Origin: an uncultured Clostridia bacterium
Lineage (GTDB): Bacteria > Bacillota > Clostridia > Christensenellales > Borkfalkiaceae
Direction: 5' to 3'
DNA length: 64,000 bases
NCBI GenBank assembly: GCA_947627955.1
Contig: CANQXZ010000002.1
Span: 1 to 64,000 of the forward strand
A program made the translations under genes and the position numbers. Shown piece after piece: positions 28,178-36,103 of the stretch (position 1 is the first letter of the stretch; each line of letters starts with the position of its first letter). The notes beneath the pieces were generated by a model. That model was not told the DNA's origin. It ran no database searches and saw nothing but the letters and a program-made list of their open reading frames with translations.

Positions 28178-29479
28178 ATGAAACACAAGAAACTTTTGAT
28201 AACGTTCACTGTTATATTCAGCGTGATAGTCGTGCTCGCCACCTTCATTTTGATCTGGTTCTGGGGGGACGAATATCCCGACTTTAACGACTTCAAGCAG
28301 AGCGCGGTCATCCCCGGGCTCGATGAAAAAGCCGTGCCGCAGGGCGTAGCCAATTACAGGACCGCCGTCTACGGCGAGGACGGCGAGCCCACGACGGAAG
28401 AACAGGACTATCTGTTCATAAGCGCATACATGAAGTCGGGACCTTCGAGGATATACGTGACGGGGCTTAAGACGGGATACGTGGGTTACGTCTCCCTGAA
28501 AATACCCGCAGAGGGCGAAGGCGCGGACGCCGACGGATACGCCGACTACTTCGGTCATGCGGGCGGGATCGCGACCAACTGCAAGCGCAACGATAAAAAC
28601 GGCACGGTGTGGATGACCTCCGACTCGAAGGTCTACTGCATGAAGGGCGCCTCTTCGGGCTATAACAACGCCGCCGAGGAGATAGTGGCGCGCGCCGCAA
28701 AAAACAGCGACGGCACGGAGAGCGTGAAGTTCACCGCCTCTTTCGAGGCGAACTGCAACGCCTCGTTCTGTTTCTTCTACGACGACGGCACGACTTCCAC
28801 CATGAACGACAAGCTCTATGTGGGGGAATTCTACCTCAAAGACAACTCCGAGTACTCCACTGACCCCGACCACTGCGTGACCAGCCCCAAGACGGGTGCG
28901 ACCACCCACGCGTTCATGTACGAATACACCTCGAACATAGACGTCAACAACAAGTACGGGCTCGCCCTGCTCTCCTCTTCGAGCGGCGTTAAAGAAGCCG
29001 ACAGAGTGCCCAAAGTGGACGCCGTTTACGCCATTCCCGACAAGGTTCAGGGTGCGGCGCGCATTCTCAAAAGCGGGGCTTCCGCTTCCTCAGCAGAGGG
29101 CGATCTCGTGCTCTCTTCGAGCTGGGCGCTCTCCAATTCCGATATAAGATACTACGACTTTTCCGCCGTGCGGGCGACATCGAGCCGCAAATATTCGAAC
29201 TACGTGAAGTTCACCGATTCCAAGGGCGAGACCCACGGAAAGGAATTCTTCTATAAGGGCGTGAAGAAGTCGACGGGCGCGGATTACAGCGAAGATCCCA
29301 TCCTGTACTTTGCGGACGACAGCGCGCTGGCAAGGACATACTCCGTGCCCTCCATGGCGGAGGGGATGTGCGTGGTGAACAGAAGCGTCTACGTGCTGTT
29401 CGAATCGGGCTGCTACAAATACAGCCCCTTTGTGCGCCAGCAGCTGAGGAACCTCTACTACTTCATTCCGAGAAAATAA
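28178..29479 (+). CDS. Membrane-anchored extracytoplasmic protein, beta-propeller-like
   Basis: 433 residues. An N-terminal membrane anchor (about 6-28) is followed by an extracellular body. Motifs such as VPQGVANYRT, DYLFISAYMKSGPSRIYV, GHAGGIATN, GTVWMTSDSKVYCMK and AEGMCVVNRSVYVLFESG recur in exported bacterial proteins thought to form beta-propellers. I infer a propeller of repeated (F/V)xSxxxxxYxM blades but cannot name a ligand. CGGAG precedes the ATG. Monocistronic, ending in a terminator. Confidence 0.72.
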   Translation: MKHKKLLITFTVIFSVIVVLATFILIWFWGDEYPDFNDFKQSAVIPGLDEKAVPQGVANYRTAVYGEDGEPTTEEQDYLFISAYMKSGPSRIYVTGLKTGYVGYVSLKIPAEGEGADADGYADYFGHAGGIATNCKRNDKNGTVWMTSDSKVYCMKGASSGYNNAAEEIVARAAKNSDGTESVKFTASFEANCNASFCFFYDDGTTSTMNDKLYVGEFYLKDNSEYSTDPDHCVTSPKTGATTHAFMYEYTSNIDVNNKYGLALLSSSSGVKEADRVPKVDAVYAIPDKVQGAARILKSGASASSAEGDLVLSSSWALSNSDIRYYDFSAVRATSSRKYSNYVKFTDSKGETHGKEFFYKGVKKSTGADYSEDPILYFADDSALARTYSVPSMAEGMCVVNRSVYVLFESGCYKYSPFVRQQLRNLYYFIPRK

Positions 29480-29493
29480 CGTGAAAAATTCAA

Positions 29494-29535
29494 GGCGGGG
29501 CGGACTTTCGGGTCCGCCCCGCCTCTTATTATTTT
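29494..29535. terminator. Bidirectional terminator between convergent genes
   Basis: GGCGGGGCGGAC / GTCCGCCCCGCC stem with a TTTCGG loop and T-rich tail; shared with galE on the minus strand. Confidence 0.85.
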
Positions 29536-29540
29536 CCGAA

Positions 29541-30554
29541 TTATTTCCCGTAGCCGTCCGGGTTTTTACGCTGCCAATTCCATACGGACGCACACATCTC
29601 GTCCAACCCGAGTTGCGCTTTCCACCCGAGCTCCCTCTCCGCCTTGGAGGGGTCCGCATAGCACTCGGCTATATCCCCCTCCCGCCTCGGGACTATCCTG
29701 TACGGCAATTCCTTGCCGCACGCCCTGCCGAACGCCGCTATCACTTCGAGCACGCTGTAACCCCTGCCCGTGCCGAGGTTATACACGTATACGCCGCTCT
29801 TTTCTATCCTGCCGAGGGCGGCGGTATGCCCCTTTGCGAGGTCGGTGACGTGGATGTAGTCCCTCACGCCCGTGCCGTCCGCCGTGGGATAGTCGTTGCC
29901 GAAAACTCTTATCTCGCCGAGCCCGCCCGCCGCGACGCGCGCTATATAGGGCACGAGATTGTTAGGAACGCCGCGGGGGTCTTCCCCGAGAAGCCCGCTC
30001 TCATGCGCGCCGACGGGATTGAAATACCTCAACAGCACCACCGTCCAGCTTCCGTCCGCCGCGTATACGTCCTCAAGTATGCGCTCCTGAAAGAGCTTGC
30101 CCGTGCCGTAGGGGTTGGTGGTGCCGCCCGTGCGGCAGGTCTCGTCGAGGGGGAGCCGTTCGGGAACGCCGTAAACGGTAGCCGACGAGGAGAAAATTAT
30201 CCTCTTGCAGCCGTGCCTCTGCATCGCCCTGACGAGGGATATAGTGCCGCAGACGTTGTTGTCGTAGTACTCTATGGGCTTTTTGCACGACTCGCCCACG
30301 GCTTTAAGCCCCGCGAAGTGTATCACCCAATCTATCCTGTGCGAGGAAAAGATACTGTCGAGCGTTGCGCCGTCGCGCACGTCGCCCGCATAGGATACAG
30401 GCTCCTTGCCCGCTACGCGCGCTATGCGCCCGATACATGCGGGGGAAGAATTGCAGTAATTGTCGAGAATTATAACGTCGTGCCCCTCTTTCAGGAGCTC
30501 CACGCAGGTGTGCGAGCCTATATATCCCGCGCCGCCCGTAACGAGAATAGTCAT
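29541..30554 (-). CDS. galE: UDP-glucose 4-epimerase
   Basis: 337 residues, extended SDR. Interconverts UDP-glucose and UDP-galactose for the Leloir pathway and surface glycans. The NAD loop GGAGYIG is at 7-13, and SSSATVYG and YGTGK supply the Ser-Tyr-Lys centre. Start set at ATG 30554 because MTILVTGGAGYIG matches the family; an in-frame GTG two codons upstream is possible. It has its own promoter. Confidence 0.96.
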   Translation of the reverse strand: MTILVTGGAGYIGSHTCVELLKEGHDVIILDNYCNSSPACIGRIARVAGKEPVSYAGDVRDGATLDSIFSSHRIDWVIHFAGLKAVGESCKKPIEYYDNNVCGTISLVRAMQRHGCKRIIFSSSATVYGVPERLPLDETCRTGGTTNPYGTGKLFQERILEDVYAADGSWTVVLLRYFNPVGAHESGLLGEDPRGVPNNLVPYIARVAAGGLGEIRVFGNDYPTADGTGVRDYIHVTDLAKGHTAALGRIEKSGVYVYNLGTGRGYSVLEVIAAFGRACGKELPYRIVPRREGDIAECYADPSKAERELGWKAQLGLDEMCASVWNWQRKNPDGYGK

Positions 30555-30599
30555 ATCCACCAGACTTATGTATGAGATAGCCCTTACGGGCTTTTGAAA

Positions 30600-30628
30600 A
30601 TTGTAGCAGATTGCGGCGGCTCTGTCAA
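30600..30628 (-). promoter_or_regulatory. Promoter of galE
   Basis: Minus strand: TTGACA, 17 bp, TACAAT; the leader carries a small AGCCC/GGGCT hairpin. Confidence 0.85.
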
Positions 30629-30632
30629 GCGC

Positions 30633-30668
30633 AAAAACAGGGCGCGGGTCGCCCCGCGCCCTGTTTTT
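30633..30668. terminator. Terminator after the CotF-like genes
   Basis: CAGGGCGCGGG / CCCGCGCCCTG hairpin with A run on the left and T run on the right. On the minus strand it ends the CotF-like transcript just before the galE promoter. Confidence 0.85.
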
Positions 30669-30672
30669 GCAC

Positions 30673-30963
30673 TTACGCCTTTAAGCGGTTCTTTTCCTTT
30701 TTGTAGTTCTCGTTGGCGGTGTCTATCATGTTCTTGTTTGCGGGCTGGGGCTTGTAATATCCCCTCGCCGACATCTGCGAAAAGAGGCAGTATTGGTTTT
30801 CCGCCACGCCCAGAAGGTTGGCGGAAAAATTTTTCCTCATCGCCTTTGTGCTGCCCTCGAAGAGCGCGGTGGTGTAGATAGTCATCAGCTGTTTTTCCGA
30901 TTCGAGCATGTCCTGCAAAGCGTCCTTTTCGTTGAGCGTGACGTCGCTTTTTGTGAGTTTCAT
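30673..30963 (-). CDS. Spore coat protein F-like (CotF domain)
   Basis: 96 residues, mostly helical. The segment NEKDALQDMLESEKQLMTIY and later NLLGVAENQYCLFSQMSARGYY match the Coat_F (PF07875) ferritin-like domain. In Bacillus CotF is a spore coat component; homologues are spread through spore-forming Clostridia, often as small proteins in pairs. It follows a related 62-residue ORF by 4 nt. Confidence 0.85.
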   Translation of the reverse strand: MKLTKSDVTLNEKDALQDMLESEKQLMTIYTTALFEGSTKAMRKNFSANLLGVAENQYCLFSQMSARGYYKPQPANKNMIDTANENYKKEKNRLKA

Positions 30964-30967
30964 GGTT

Positions 30968-31156
30968 TCAGCCTCCTATGATGTTCAGCAGCGCGTTGAA
31001 GCGCTGTTCGTGTTCGTCCGCTATCCCCGCCATGCACGCGGCAAGGTCGGCGTCTGTGAGCGTTTTGGAATACGCGCGCGCCTTTTTGCAGATAAGTCCT
31101 TCCGCCGTGAGTGCGTCGGAAATGAGTTCGAGTTCCTTTGAAGTTATGTCTTGCAT
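30968..31156 (-). CDS. Small helical protein paired with the CotF-like gene
   Basis: 62 residues, two helices (ITSKELELISDALTAEGLIC and LAACMAGIADEHEQRFNALL), resembling half of a CotF-type helical bundle. GGAGGTAA stands upstream, and the gene is immediately followed by the CotF-like gene. A joint role in the spore coat is inferred from similarity and pairing. Confidence 0.72.
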   Translation of the reverse strand: MQDITSKELELISDALTAEGLICKKARAYSKTLTDADLAACMAGIADEHEQRFNALLNIIGG

Positions 31157-31220
31157 ACAAAATTACCTCCGCCCCGTTTATTGCCCTTTGCGCCCCGAAA
31201 AATACAGCCGCGGCATATTT

Positions 31221-31964
31221 TCAGGCAAGATTTTCATTCCCCGCCGCCGCGAGGATATAGCGCGCCACGGCAGGGGCGTTTTTACTGCCCACGGTGACCG
31301 CGCCCATGTTCACGGCGTTGGAGAGCTCGCTAACCGACGATACGCCCTCCGCCTTTATGGTGCACCTGTCCTTTACTGCGCCCCGTATTTTGGCGACAGC
31401 CCCGTCGCCGAACGACGAGGTCTTGACCGAATCTATCTTGCAGTCCGCCGCGAGGGAGCAGAGCTTTGTGACGTCGTGCGGGGTGAGGAGCGCGCACTCC
31501 GCCGAGATGCGTATCGCGCGGTTTTTTACGGCTTTGCGGAGCTTTTTGAACTCCCTTTTGACGTATTGGAAGTTGCCGTCGCGCACCTGCGCTATTGGCG
31601 CGGTGACCTCCACCTCGTCCGCGCCGTCCTTTATGGCTTGCTTCACGGCTTTCACCTTTATCTCCGTGGTGTCGCCGCCGTCGGGATAGCTTATGCAGGC
31701 TATCAGAAGGCTCTTCCGCTTGGGCGCGGGTCCCAAAAACGCCGAACACGGCTTGACGAAGCCGGGCGCAACGCACACGCCCCCGAGTTCAAGAACGGTG
31801 GCGTCGGTGCACCCCGCCTTGACCGCGGCGAGCCCGCACGTCACGTCCGAGAGGTTGTACTCTATCTTCCTTATCTGCGCGCGGGCGGCTTCGAGATTTA
31901 TCTTCCTCTTGAAGTCCTCGAACATCGCCTGTTCCGCCGCCTTGCGCTCCTTCAGCTCGTCCAT
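31221..31964 (-). CDS. DeoC-type aldolase family protein
   Basis: 247 residues, TIM barrel. Similar to deoxyribose-phosphate aldolase: DGADEVEVTAPIAQVRDGNF, RISAECALLTPHDVTKLCSLA, then a Schiff-base-type Lys in DSVKTSSFGDGA and a second Lys in TIKAEGVSS. The acidic pair reads DEVEV where DeoC has DEVDV, and the phosphate-binding end is altered (VGSKNA). DERA activity is therefore uncertain. An N-terminal charged helix of about 30 residues precedes the barrel. GGGAG and AAGGG lie upstream of the ATG. Confidence 0.75.
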   Translation of the reverse strand: MDELKERKAAEQAMFEDFKRKINLEAARAQIRKIEYNLSDVTCGLAAVKAGCTDATVLELGGVCVAPGFVKPCSAFLGPAPKRKSLLIACISYPDGGDTTEIKVKAVKQAIKDGADEVEVTAPIAQVRDGNFQYVKREFKKLRKAVKNRAIRISAECALLTPHDVTKLCSLAADCKIDSVKTSSFGDGAVAKIRGAVKDRCTIKAEGVSSVSELSNAVNMGAVTVGSKNAPAVARYILAAAGNENLA

Positions 31965-32040
31965 AATCCCTTATATCTCCCAAAAAATTACGTTATGTAT
32001 CAATATCCGCCCGCCCATTCACGGTAAAATACGGCTGCAT

Positions 32041-32253
32041 ATGGGATTTTTGTATTTGTTGTTGACTTTTTTAGCCTGTTTTATTCTCGTACATTTCGTA
32101 AAACTCGCCTTTTTGGGCTGGCAGTACATAAAAAAGCCCGCCGAGCCCGAAAAAAAGCCCGAGCCTAAGCCCGAGCCCGTATATTACATCGTGGAAAAAA
32201 AGCGCACGCGGAAAAGCTATACCGCGCCGAAGGAGATACAGTTCAAAAAATAG
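32041..32253 (+). CDS. Small single-pass membrane protein, function unknown
   Basis: 70 residues. One N-terminal helix (LYLLLTFLACFILVHFV) is followed by a Pro/Lys/Glu-rich stretch (KPAEPEKKPEPKPEP) and a basic tail YYIVEKKRTRKSYTAPKEIQF. Short proteins with this tail are seen beside conserved genes in Clostridia, but no function is known to me. TAAAAT lies 10 nt before the ATG, and there is no Shine-Dalgarno sequence. Confidence 0.6.
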   Translation: MGFLYLLLTFLACFILVHFVKLAFLGWQYIKKPAEPEKKPEPKPEPVYYIVEKKRTRKSYTAPKEIQFKK

Positions 32254-32256
32254 CCG

Positions 32257-32607
32257 TCAGTCCTCGTATCTGACAAGATTTTCGCCGTCTTCCCACAGCC
32301 TTTCGAGGTTGTAGAAGTCGCGCTCCTCGTCGCCGAACACGTGCACTATCACGTCGGCATAGTCGATGACCGCCCAGCGCCCTTCGCGGACGCCCTCGAA
32401 GCGGCGGGGCACTTCTCCGTGCTCCTTTTCGAGCTTTTCCGAGAGATGCTCCGCAAGCGCCTTGACCTGCGTCTTGGAAGAGCCGCCGCAGATGACGAAG
32501 TAGTCGCAGAGCGACGTCTTGTCGGTCACTTTGAGGTAAACTATCCCTTTCGCCTTGCGGGAAGAGAGTATCTTGCAGATGAGGAGCGTTTTTTCAAGAC
32601 TTGTCAT
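32257..32607 (-). CDS. rsfS: Ribosomal silencing factor RsfS
   Basis: 116 residues, Iojap/RsfS family. Binds L14 and blocks subunit joining under starvation. Key segments are CDYFVICGGSSKTQVKALAEHL, EGVREGRWAVIDYADVIVHVF and ERDFYNLERLW. It overlaps the end of nadD-yqeK by 14 nt, the usual nadD-yqeK-rsfS order in Bacillota. Confidence 0.95.
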   Translation of the reverse strand: MTSLEKTLLICKILSSRKAKGIVYLKVTDKTSLCDYFVICGGSSKTQVKALAEHLSEKLEKEHGEVPRRFEGVREGRWAVIDYADVIVHVFGDEERDFYNLERLWEDGENLVRYED

Positions 32608-33736
32608 TATCCAACCTTTCCTTTATGTATTCGTAAGCCCGCGCCGTCAGAGGATAGACGGGCTTTTTCGTGCTTCTGAGATATTCGAGCTGGCGGCGGA
32701 GCGCTTCCGCAAGGCACAGGTCTATGTCCTTTGCAAAGAGCGCGCGGAGGCTTTCCACCCCGTCGAAATCCCTGCCGTCCTCCAGCATGTCCGCCAAAAA
32801 TATCAGCTTGCCGAGAGGGCTCATGTTCTCCCTGCCGCTCGTGTGGTAGCGGATGGCGTCGAGCACGTTTTTGTCCTTCACGCCGAAGGTGTGCTCGGCG
32901 ACGTACGCCCCCGAGTATTGGTGCAAGACGGGCGGGGGAACGTTCGCGGGGGGCTTGAAGCCCCTGAGTTCGGGCGCGTCCTCCCCTAAATATTTGGCGC
33001 AGTCGTGCAGAGCCGCCGCGAGCAGGGCGTCGTATTCCGCAACCCCTGCGGCGGGCGCTCTCCGCGCCGCCGCGACGGCAACGCCGACGGTGTGAGCCCA
33101 CCGCTCGTCGGTGAGATACTTTTTCACGGCGCGCGCCTCGGGAATGGCGTACAGCTCCCGCGAGCGAATAGTCCTTTTCACCTCTTCCGGGACGTAAGGG
33201 GAGATATCGCAGCCGAGGGCGGCGAGCGCCCTGACCTTTGTGGAGCTGACGGCTTTGCCTACATAGCCGAACGCCCTTATATCCCCGCCGAACTCCTCCG
33301 AAAACCGCCTGACGAGCGGCATCAGGTCTTCGGCGTTTTCGCGCGCGCACACGGCGGGAGTTACGCATTTCAATATCTCGCGCGGCTCCTTCCAGCGGGA
33401 AAAGCCCGCGAGCATGTCCGCGCCCATGACGAAGTACAGCTCGTCATTGGGATACAGCTTTTTAAAGCGGCGGCAGGTGACGTATGAATAGCTCACCCCG
33501 CCCCTTGCGATCTCGCAGTCGGACACCTCGAAGCCCTCTAATCTCCCGAACGCGGCGCGGCACATTTCAAGGCGGACGCGCGGCGGAGCCGCGAGCCTGC
33601 CGCTCTTGTGCGGGGAGACGTTGGTGGGCACTATTATCACCTTGTCTGCGCCCAGCTCCCTCTGCGCGGCGAGCGCGCAGTTGATGTGTTCGTTGTGCAC
33701 GGGGTTGAAAGCCCCGCCCATTATCGCTATTTTCAT
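32594..33736 (-). CDS. Fusion of nicotinate-nucleotide adenylyltransferase (NadD) and YqeK-type HD hydrolase
   Basis: 380 residues. Residues 1-195 are NadD (NAD synthesis): the nucleotide-binding motif is GGAFNPVHNEH (7-17; His14 and His17 kept, normally GGxFDPxHxGH), with SSTK at 164-167. Residues 205-375 are a YqeK HD domain, which in related bacteria is a symmetrical Ap4A hydrolase: His215, His244-Asp245 and, later, YHTSGRENMS and IFLADMLED. In Bacillus these are two adjacent genes; here they form one chain. No Shine-Dalgarno sequence is evident. Confidence 0.92.
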   Translation of the reverse strand: MKIAIMGGAFNPVHNEHINCALAAQRELGADKVIIVPTNVSPHKSGRLAAPPRVRLEMCRAAFGRLEGFEVSDCEIARGGVSYSYVTCRRFKKLYPNDELYFVMGADMLAGFSRWKEPREILKCVTPAVCARENAEDLMPLVRRFSEEFGGDIRAFGYVGKAVSSTKVRALAALGCDISPYVPEEVKRTIRSRELYAIPEARAVKKYLTDERWAHTVGVAVAAARRAPAAGVAEYDALLAAALHDCAKYLGEDAPELRGFKPPANVPPPVLHQYSGAYVAEHTFGVKDKNVLDAIRYHTSGRENMSPLGKLIFLADMLEDGRDFDGVESLRALFAKDIDLCLAEALRRQLEYLRSTKKPVYPLTARAYEYIKERLDNDKS

Positions 33737-33774
33737 ACGTTATATTTTTACGGTTCCTGTCAATAACAAGTTAT

Positions 33775-34521
33775 ATGAAAAGATTGAATCTCCCGCTCGT
33801 GCTCGACACGCTTTTTGCGGGAACGTGTGCGTTTTTACTCTTCTTTACAGCCGTGCGGTTCTACACGAAAAGCGCGGCGTGGGGGCTGGTCTTCGGAATT
33901 GCCGCGCTCTTTTTGTTCGGCGCGCTCGCCTGCGTTTACATAAGCGGCAGGCAGAATAAAAAGCTGATACTCACGCGGGACGACAGGGACAGAAAACTGC
34001 TCGCCCTGCACCTCTCGCTCTCCTCCGACGGCTATATAAAGAGGCTCTTTTTAAAGCTCTTCGGCGAAAACGCCAAGCCGAGCGGGCAGAAGATAGTCTG
34101 CGGGAACGAGGCGCGCTTTTTCGCATTCAGGATGCAGCCCCTCACCGAGGACGACGTGGCGAGGGTGATAAAGTACCGCTTCGAGGGCGAAAAGCGCATT
34201 TACTGCGTGAAGTCCTCCCCCGAAGCCCGCGCCCTCGCGGACGGCTTTTCGGTGAAGATCGCCGAAATAGGCGAAATTTACGCCGCGTTGAAGGAAAAGG
34301 GGCTGCTGCCCGAAAAGTACAACTACTACGGCGAGGGGAAGAAGAGCTTTTTGCAGCTCATAAAATCGGGGTTCACGAGGAAGCTGTGCGCGCCGCTCTT
34401 CTGGTCGGGCGCGGGGCTGCTCGCCCTCAGCTATTTCACCTTTTTCCCCATATACTATATTGTGAGCGGCTCCCTTTTGCTTATACTCTCTGCGGTCGCG
34501 CTCGTGGCAAATCAGAAATAG
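33775..34521 (+). CDS. Membrane protein with cytoplasmic middle domain, function unknown
   Basis: 248 residues. Two membrane helices at the N terminus (about 8-55) and two at the C terminus (about 205-245) flank a soluble domain. That domain has a pattern (RIYCVKSSPEARALADGFSV followed by EIYAALKEKGLL) loosely like the end of Mrr/REase-type folds, but I see no catalytic motif. It diverges from nadD-yqeK, and its stop overlaps the end of yhbY by 10 nt in convergent orientation. The ATG has no Shine-Dalgarno sequence. Confidence 0.68.
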   Translation: MKRLNLPLVLDTLFAGTCAFLLFFTAVRFYTKSAAWGLVFGIAALFLFGALACVYISGRQNKKLILTRDDRDRKLLALHLSLSSDGYIKRLFLKLFGENAKPSGQKIVCGNEARFFAFRMQPLTEDDVARVIKYRFEGEKRIYCVKSSPEARALADGFSVKIAEIGEIYAALKEKGLLPEKYNYYGEGKKSFLQLIKSGFTRKLCAPLFWSGAGLLALSYFTFFPIYYIVSGSLLLILSAVALVANQK

Positions 34522-34805
34522 ATGTGCTCGACGTCCTTTCTCTGCGATCTGCGGTAGAGCACGGCTTTTCTGCCAATGACTATCACACATTCCGCGCCGA
34601 GGTGGGAGGCGAGTTCGCGCCCGAGCTCCTGCGGGTCTCCGTCGGCGTTTTCGAGAACGGCTACTTTTATGAGCTCCCGCTTTTCGAGACAGTCCGAAAA
34701 ACTTCTGAGCATATTTTCGCCTATGCCCTCTTTGCCTATCTGCCCTATCGGCGCCAGATTGGCGGCGAGGGCTTTTAACTTGCTTCTCTGCTTGGAAGTC
34801 AACAT
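34512..34805 (-). CDS. yhbY: CRS1/YhbY-type RNA-binding protein
   Basis: 97 residues. The KH-like CRM domain covers nearly the whole chain: KQRSKLKALAANLAPIGQIG, the GxxG-like IGRKAVLYRR near the C terminus. Associates with pre-50S ribosomes. Start chosen at MLTSKQRSKL with AAAGGAG upstream. It lies 20 nt after obgE, a typical pairing of ribosome-assembly genes. Confidence 0.92.
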   Translation of the reverse strand: MLTSKQRSKLKALAANLAPIGQIGKEGIGENMLRSFSDCLEKRELIKVAVLENADGDPQELGRELASHLGAECVIVIGRKAVLYRRSQRKDVEHIYF

Positions 34806-34825
34806 TTTTTCTCCTTTACGGCGGG

Positions 34826-36103
34826 TTACGGGACGAAATCGAATTCCACTTCGCCTATTTCCACCGTATCCCCCTCTTTTACGCCCATTGAGAGCAGTTT
34901 CGCTATGACGCCCTTTTCCCTGAGCACCTTCTGGAAGTACGCCATGGATTCGGGGTCTGAGAGCACCACGTTGCGGCAAAGCATGTCCACGAGAGTGCCC
35001 TCCACTACATATGTTCCGCCGTCCTCGAATATCTCGAAATCGAGGTCGCCGCTCTTTTTGTAGGTGAAAGTTTCGTCCGCCTCCGTCCTCTGCACGGGCG
35101 GCAGTTTTTCAAGCTCTTCGCATATCCCGCCGAGCAGCTCTTCAAGCCCCTTGCCCGTGAGCGCGCTGACCTCGAATATCCTGTACTTTCCGCCGTATTC
35201 CGCCTCGAATTTTGCGCAATTTTCCTCCGCGCCGTACATGTCGCACTTGTTGAGCGCGATCACCTGCGGGCGGGAGGCGAGCTCCGCGGAATAACTTTTG
35301 AGCTCGGCGCATATCTTGCGGAAATCGTCGGCGGGGTCCCTGCCCTCCACTCCCGAGATATCCACGACGTGCAAGAGCATGCGGGTGCGCTCTATGTGCC
35401 TCAGAAAGTCGTGCCCGAGCCCAGCGCCCTCAGCCGCGCCCTCGATGAGCCCCGGAATGTCCGCCGCCACAAAGGACGAGCCGTGATATTCCGCCACTCC
35501 GAGATTGGGCGAAAGGGTGGTGAAATGGTAGTCCGCTATCTTGGGTCTCGCCGCCGAAATGCGGGAGAGCACGGTGGACTTGCCCACGTTGGGGAAGCCT
35601 ATTATGCCCACGTCGGCTATGACTTTGAGTTCGAGAACGAGGGCGTGCGCCTCCGTCTTTTCCCCCTTTTGGGCGAAGTTGGGGGCGTGCCGCCGCGACG
35701 TGGTGAAGCGCACGTTGCCCTTGCCGCCCCGTCCGCCCTCCGCGACGAGCTTTTTTTCGCCGTCGGAGAACATGTCGGCTATGACGGCGCCCGTTTCGAA
35801 GTCGCGCACGAGCGTGCCCACGGGGACCTTTATTATAACGTCTGCGCCCGTTTTGCCCGAGCACCTGTTCGTCCCCCCTCTCTCGCCGTTCTCCGCAAAG
35901 TACTTTGAGACATATCGGAAAGAGAGCAGGTCGTTTACCGAGCCGTCCGCCTGCACGTACACGCTGCCGCCGTTCCCGCCGTCGCCGCCGTCGGGTCCGC
36001 ACGCGGGCTTGCCCTTGTACGACTTGAAGGAATTCATTCCGTCGCCGCCGTCGCCCGCCTTTATCGTTATCTTAACTATATCGCAAAACTGTCTGTCAGC
36101 CAT
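34826..36103 (-). CDS. obgE: GTPase Obg
   Basis: 425 residues. The Gly-rich Obg fold (about 1-160; GPDGGDGGNGG, GGRGGKGN) precedes a G domain with GFPNVGKST, DIPGLIEGAAEG and LNKCD, and a C-terminal OCT domain (about 345-425). Functions in 50S assembly and stress response. The ATG overlaps the stop of the upstream Rho-like gene by 8 nt. Confidence 0.97.
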   Translation of the reverse strand: MADRQFCDIVKITIKAGDGGDGMNSFKSYKGKPACGPDGGDGGNGGSVYVQADGSVNDLLSFRYVSKYFAENGERGGTNRCSGKTGADVIIKVPVGTLVRDFETGAVIADMFSDGEKKLVAEGGRGGKGNVRFTTSRRHAPNFAQKGEKTEAHALVLELKVIADVGIIGFPNVGKSTVLSRISAARPKIADYHFTTLSPNLGVAEYHGSSFVAADIPGLIEGAAEGAGLGHDFLRHIERTRMLLHVVDISGVEGRDPADDFRKICAELKSYSAELASRPQVIALNKCDMYGAEENCAKFEAEYGGKYRIFEVSALTGKGLEELLGGICEELEKLPPVQRTEADETFTYKKSGDLDFEIFEDGGTYVVEGTLVDMLCRNVVLSDPESMAYFQKVLREKGVIAKLLSMGVKEGDTVEIGEVEFDFVP

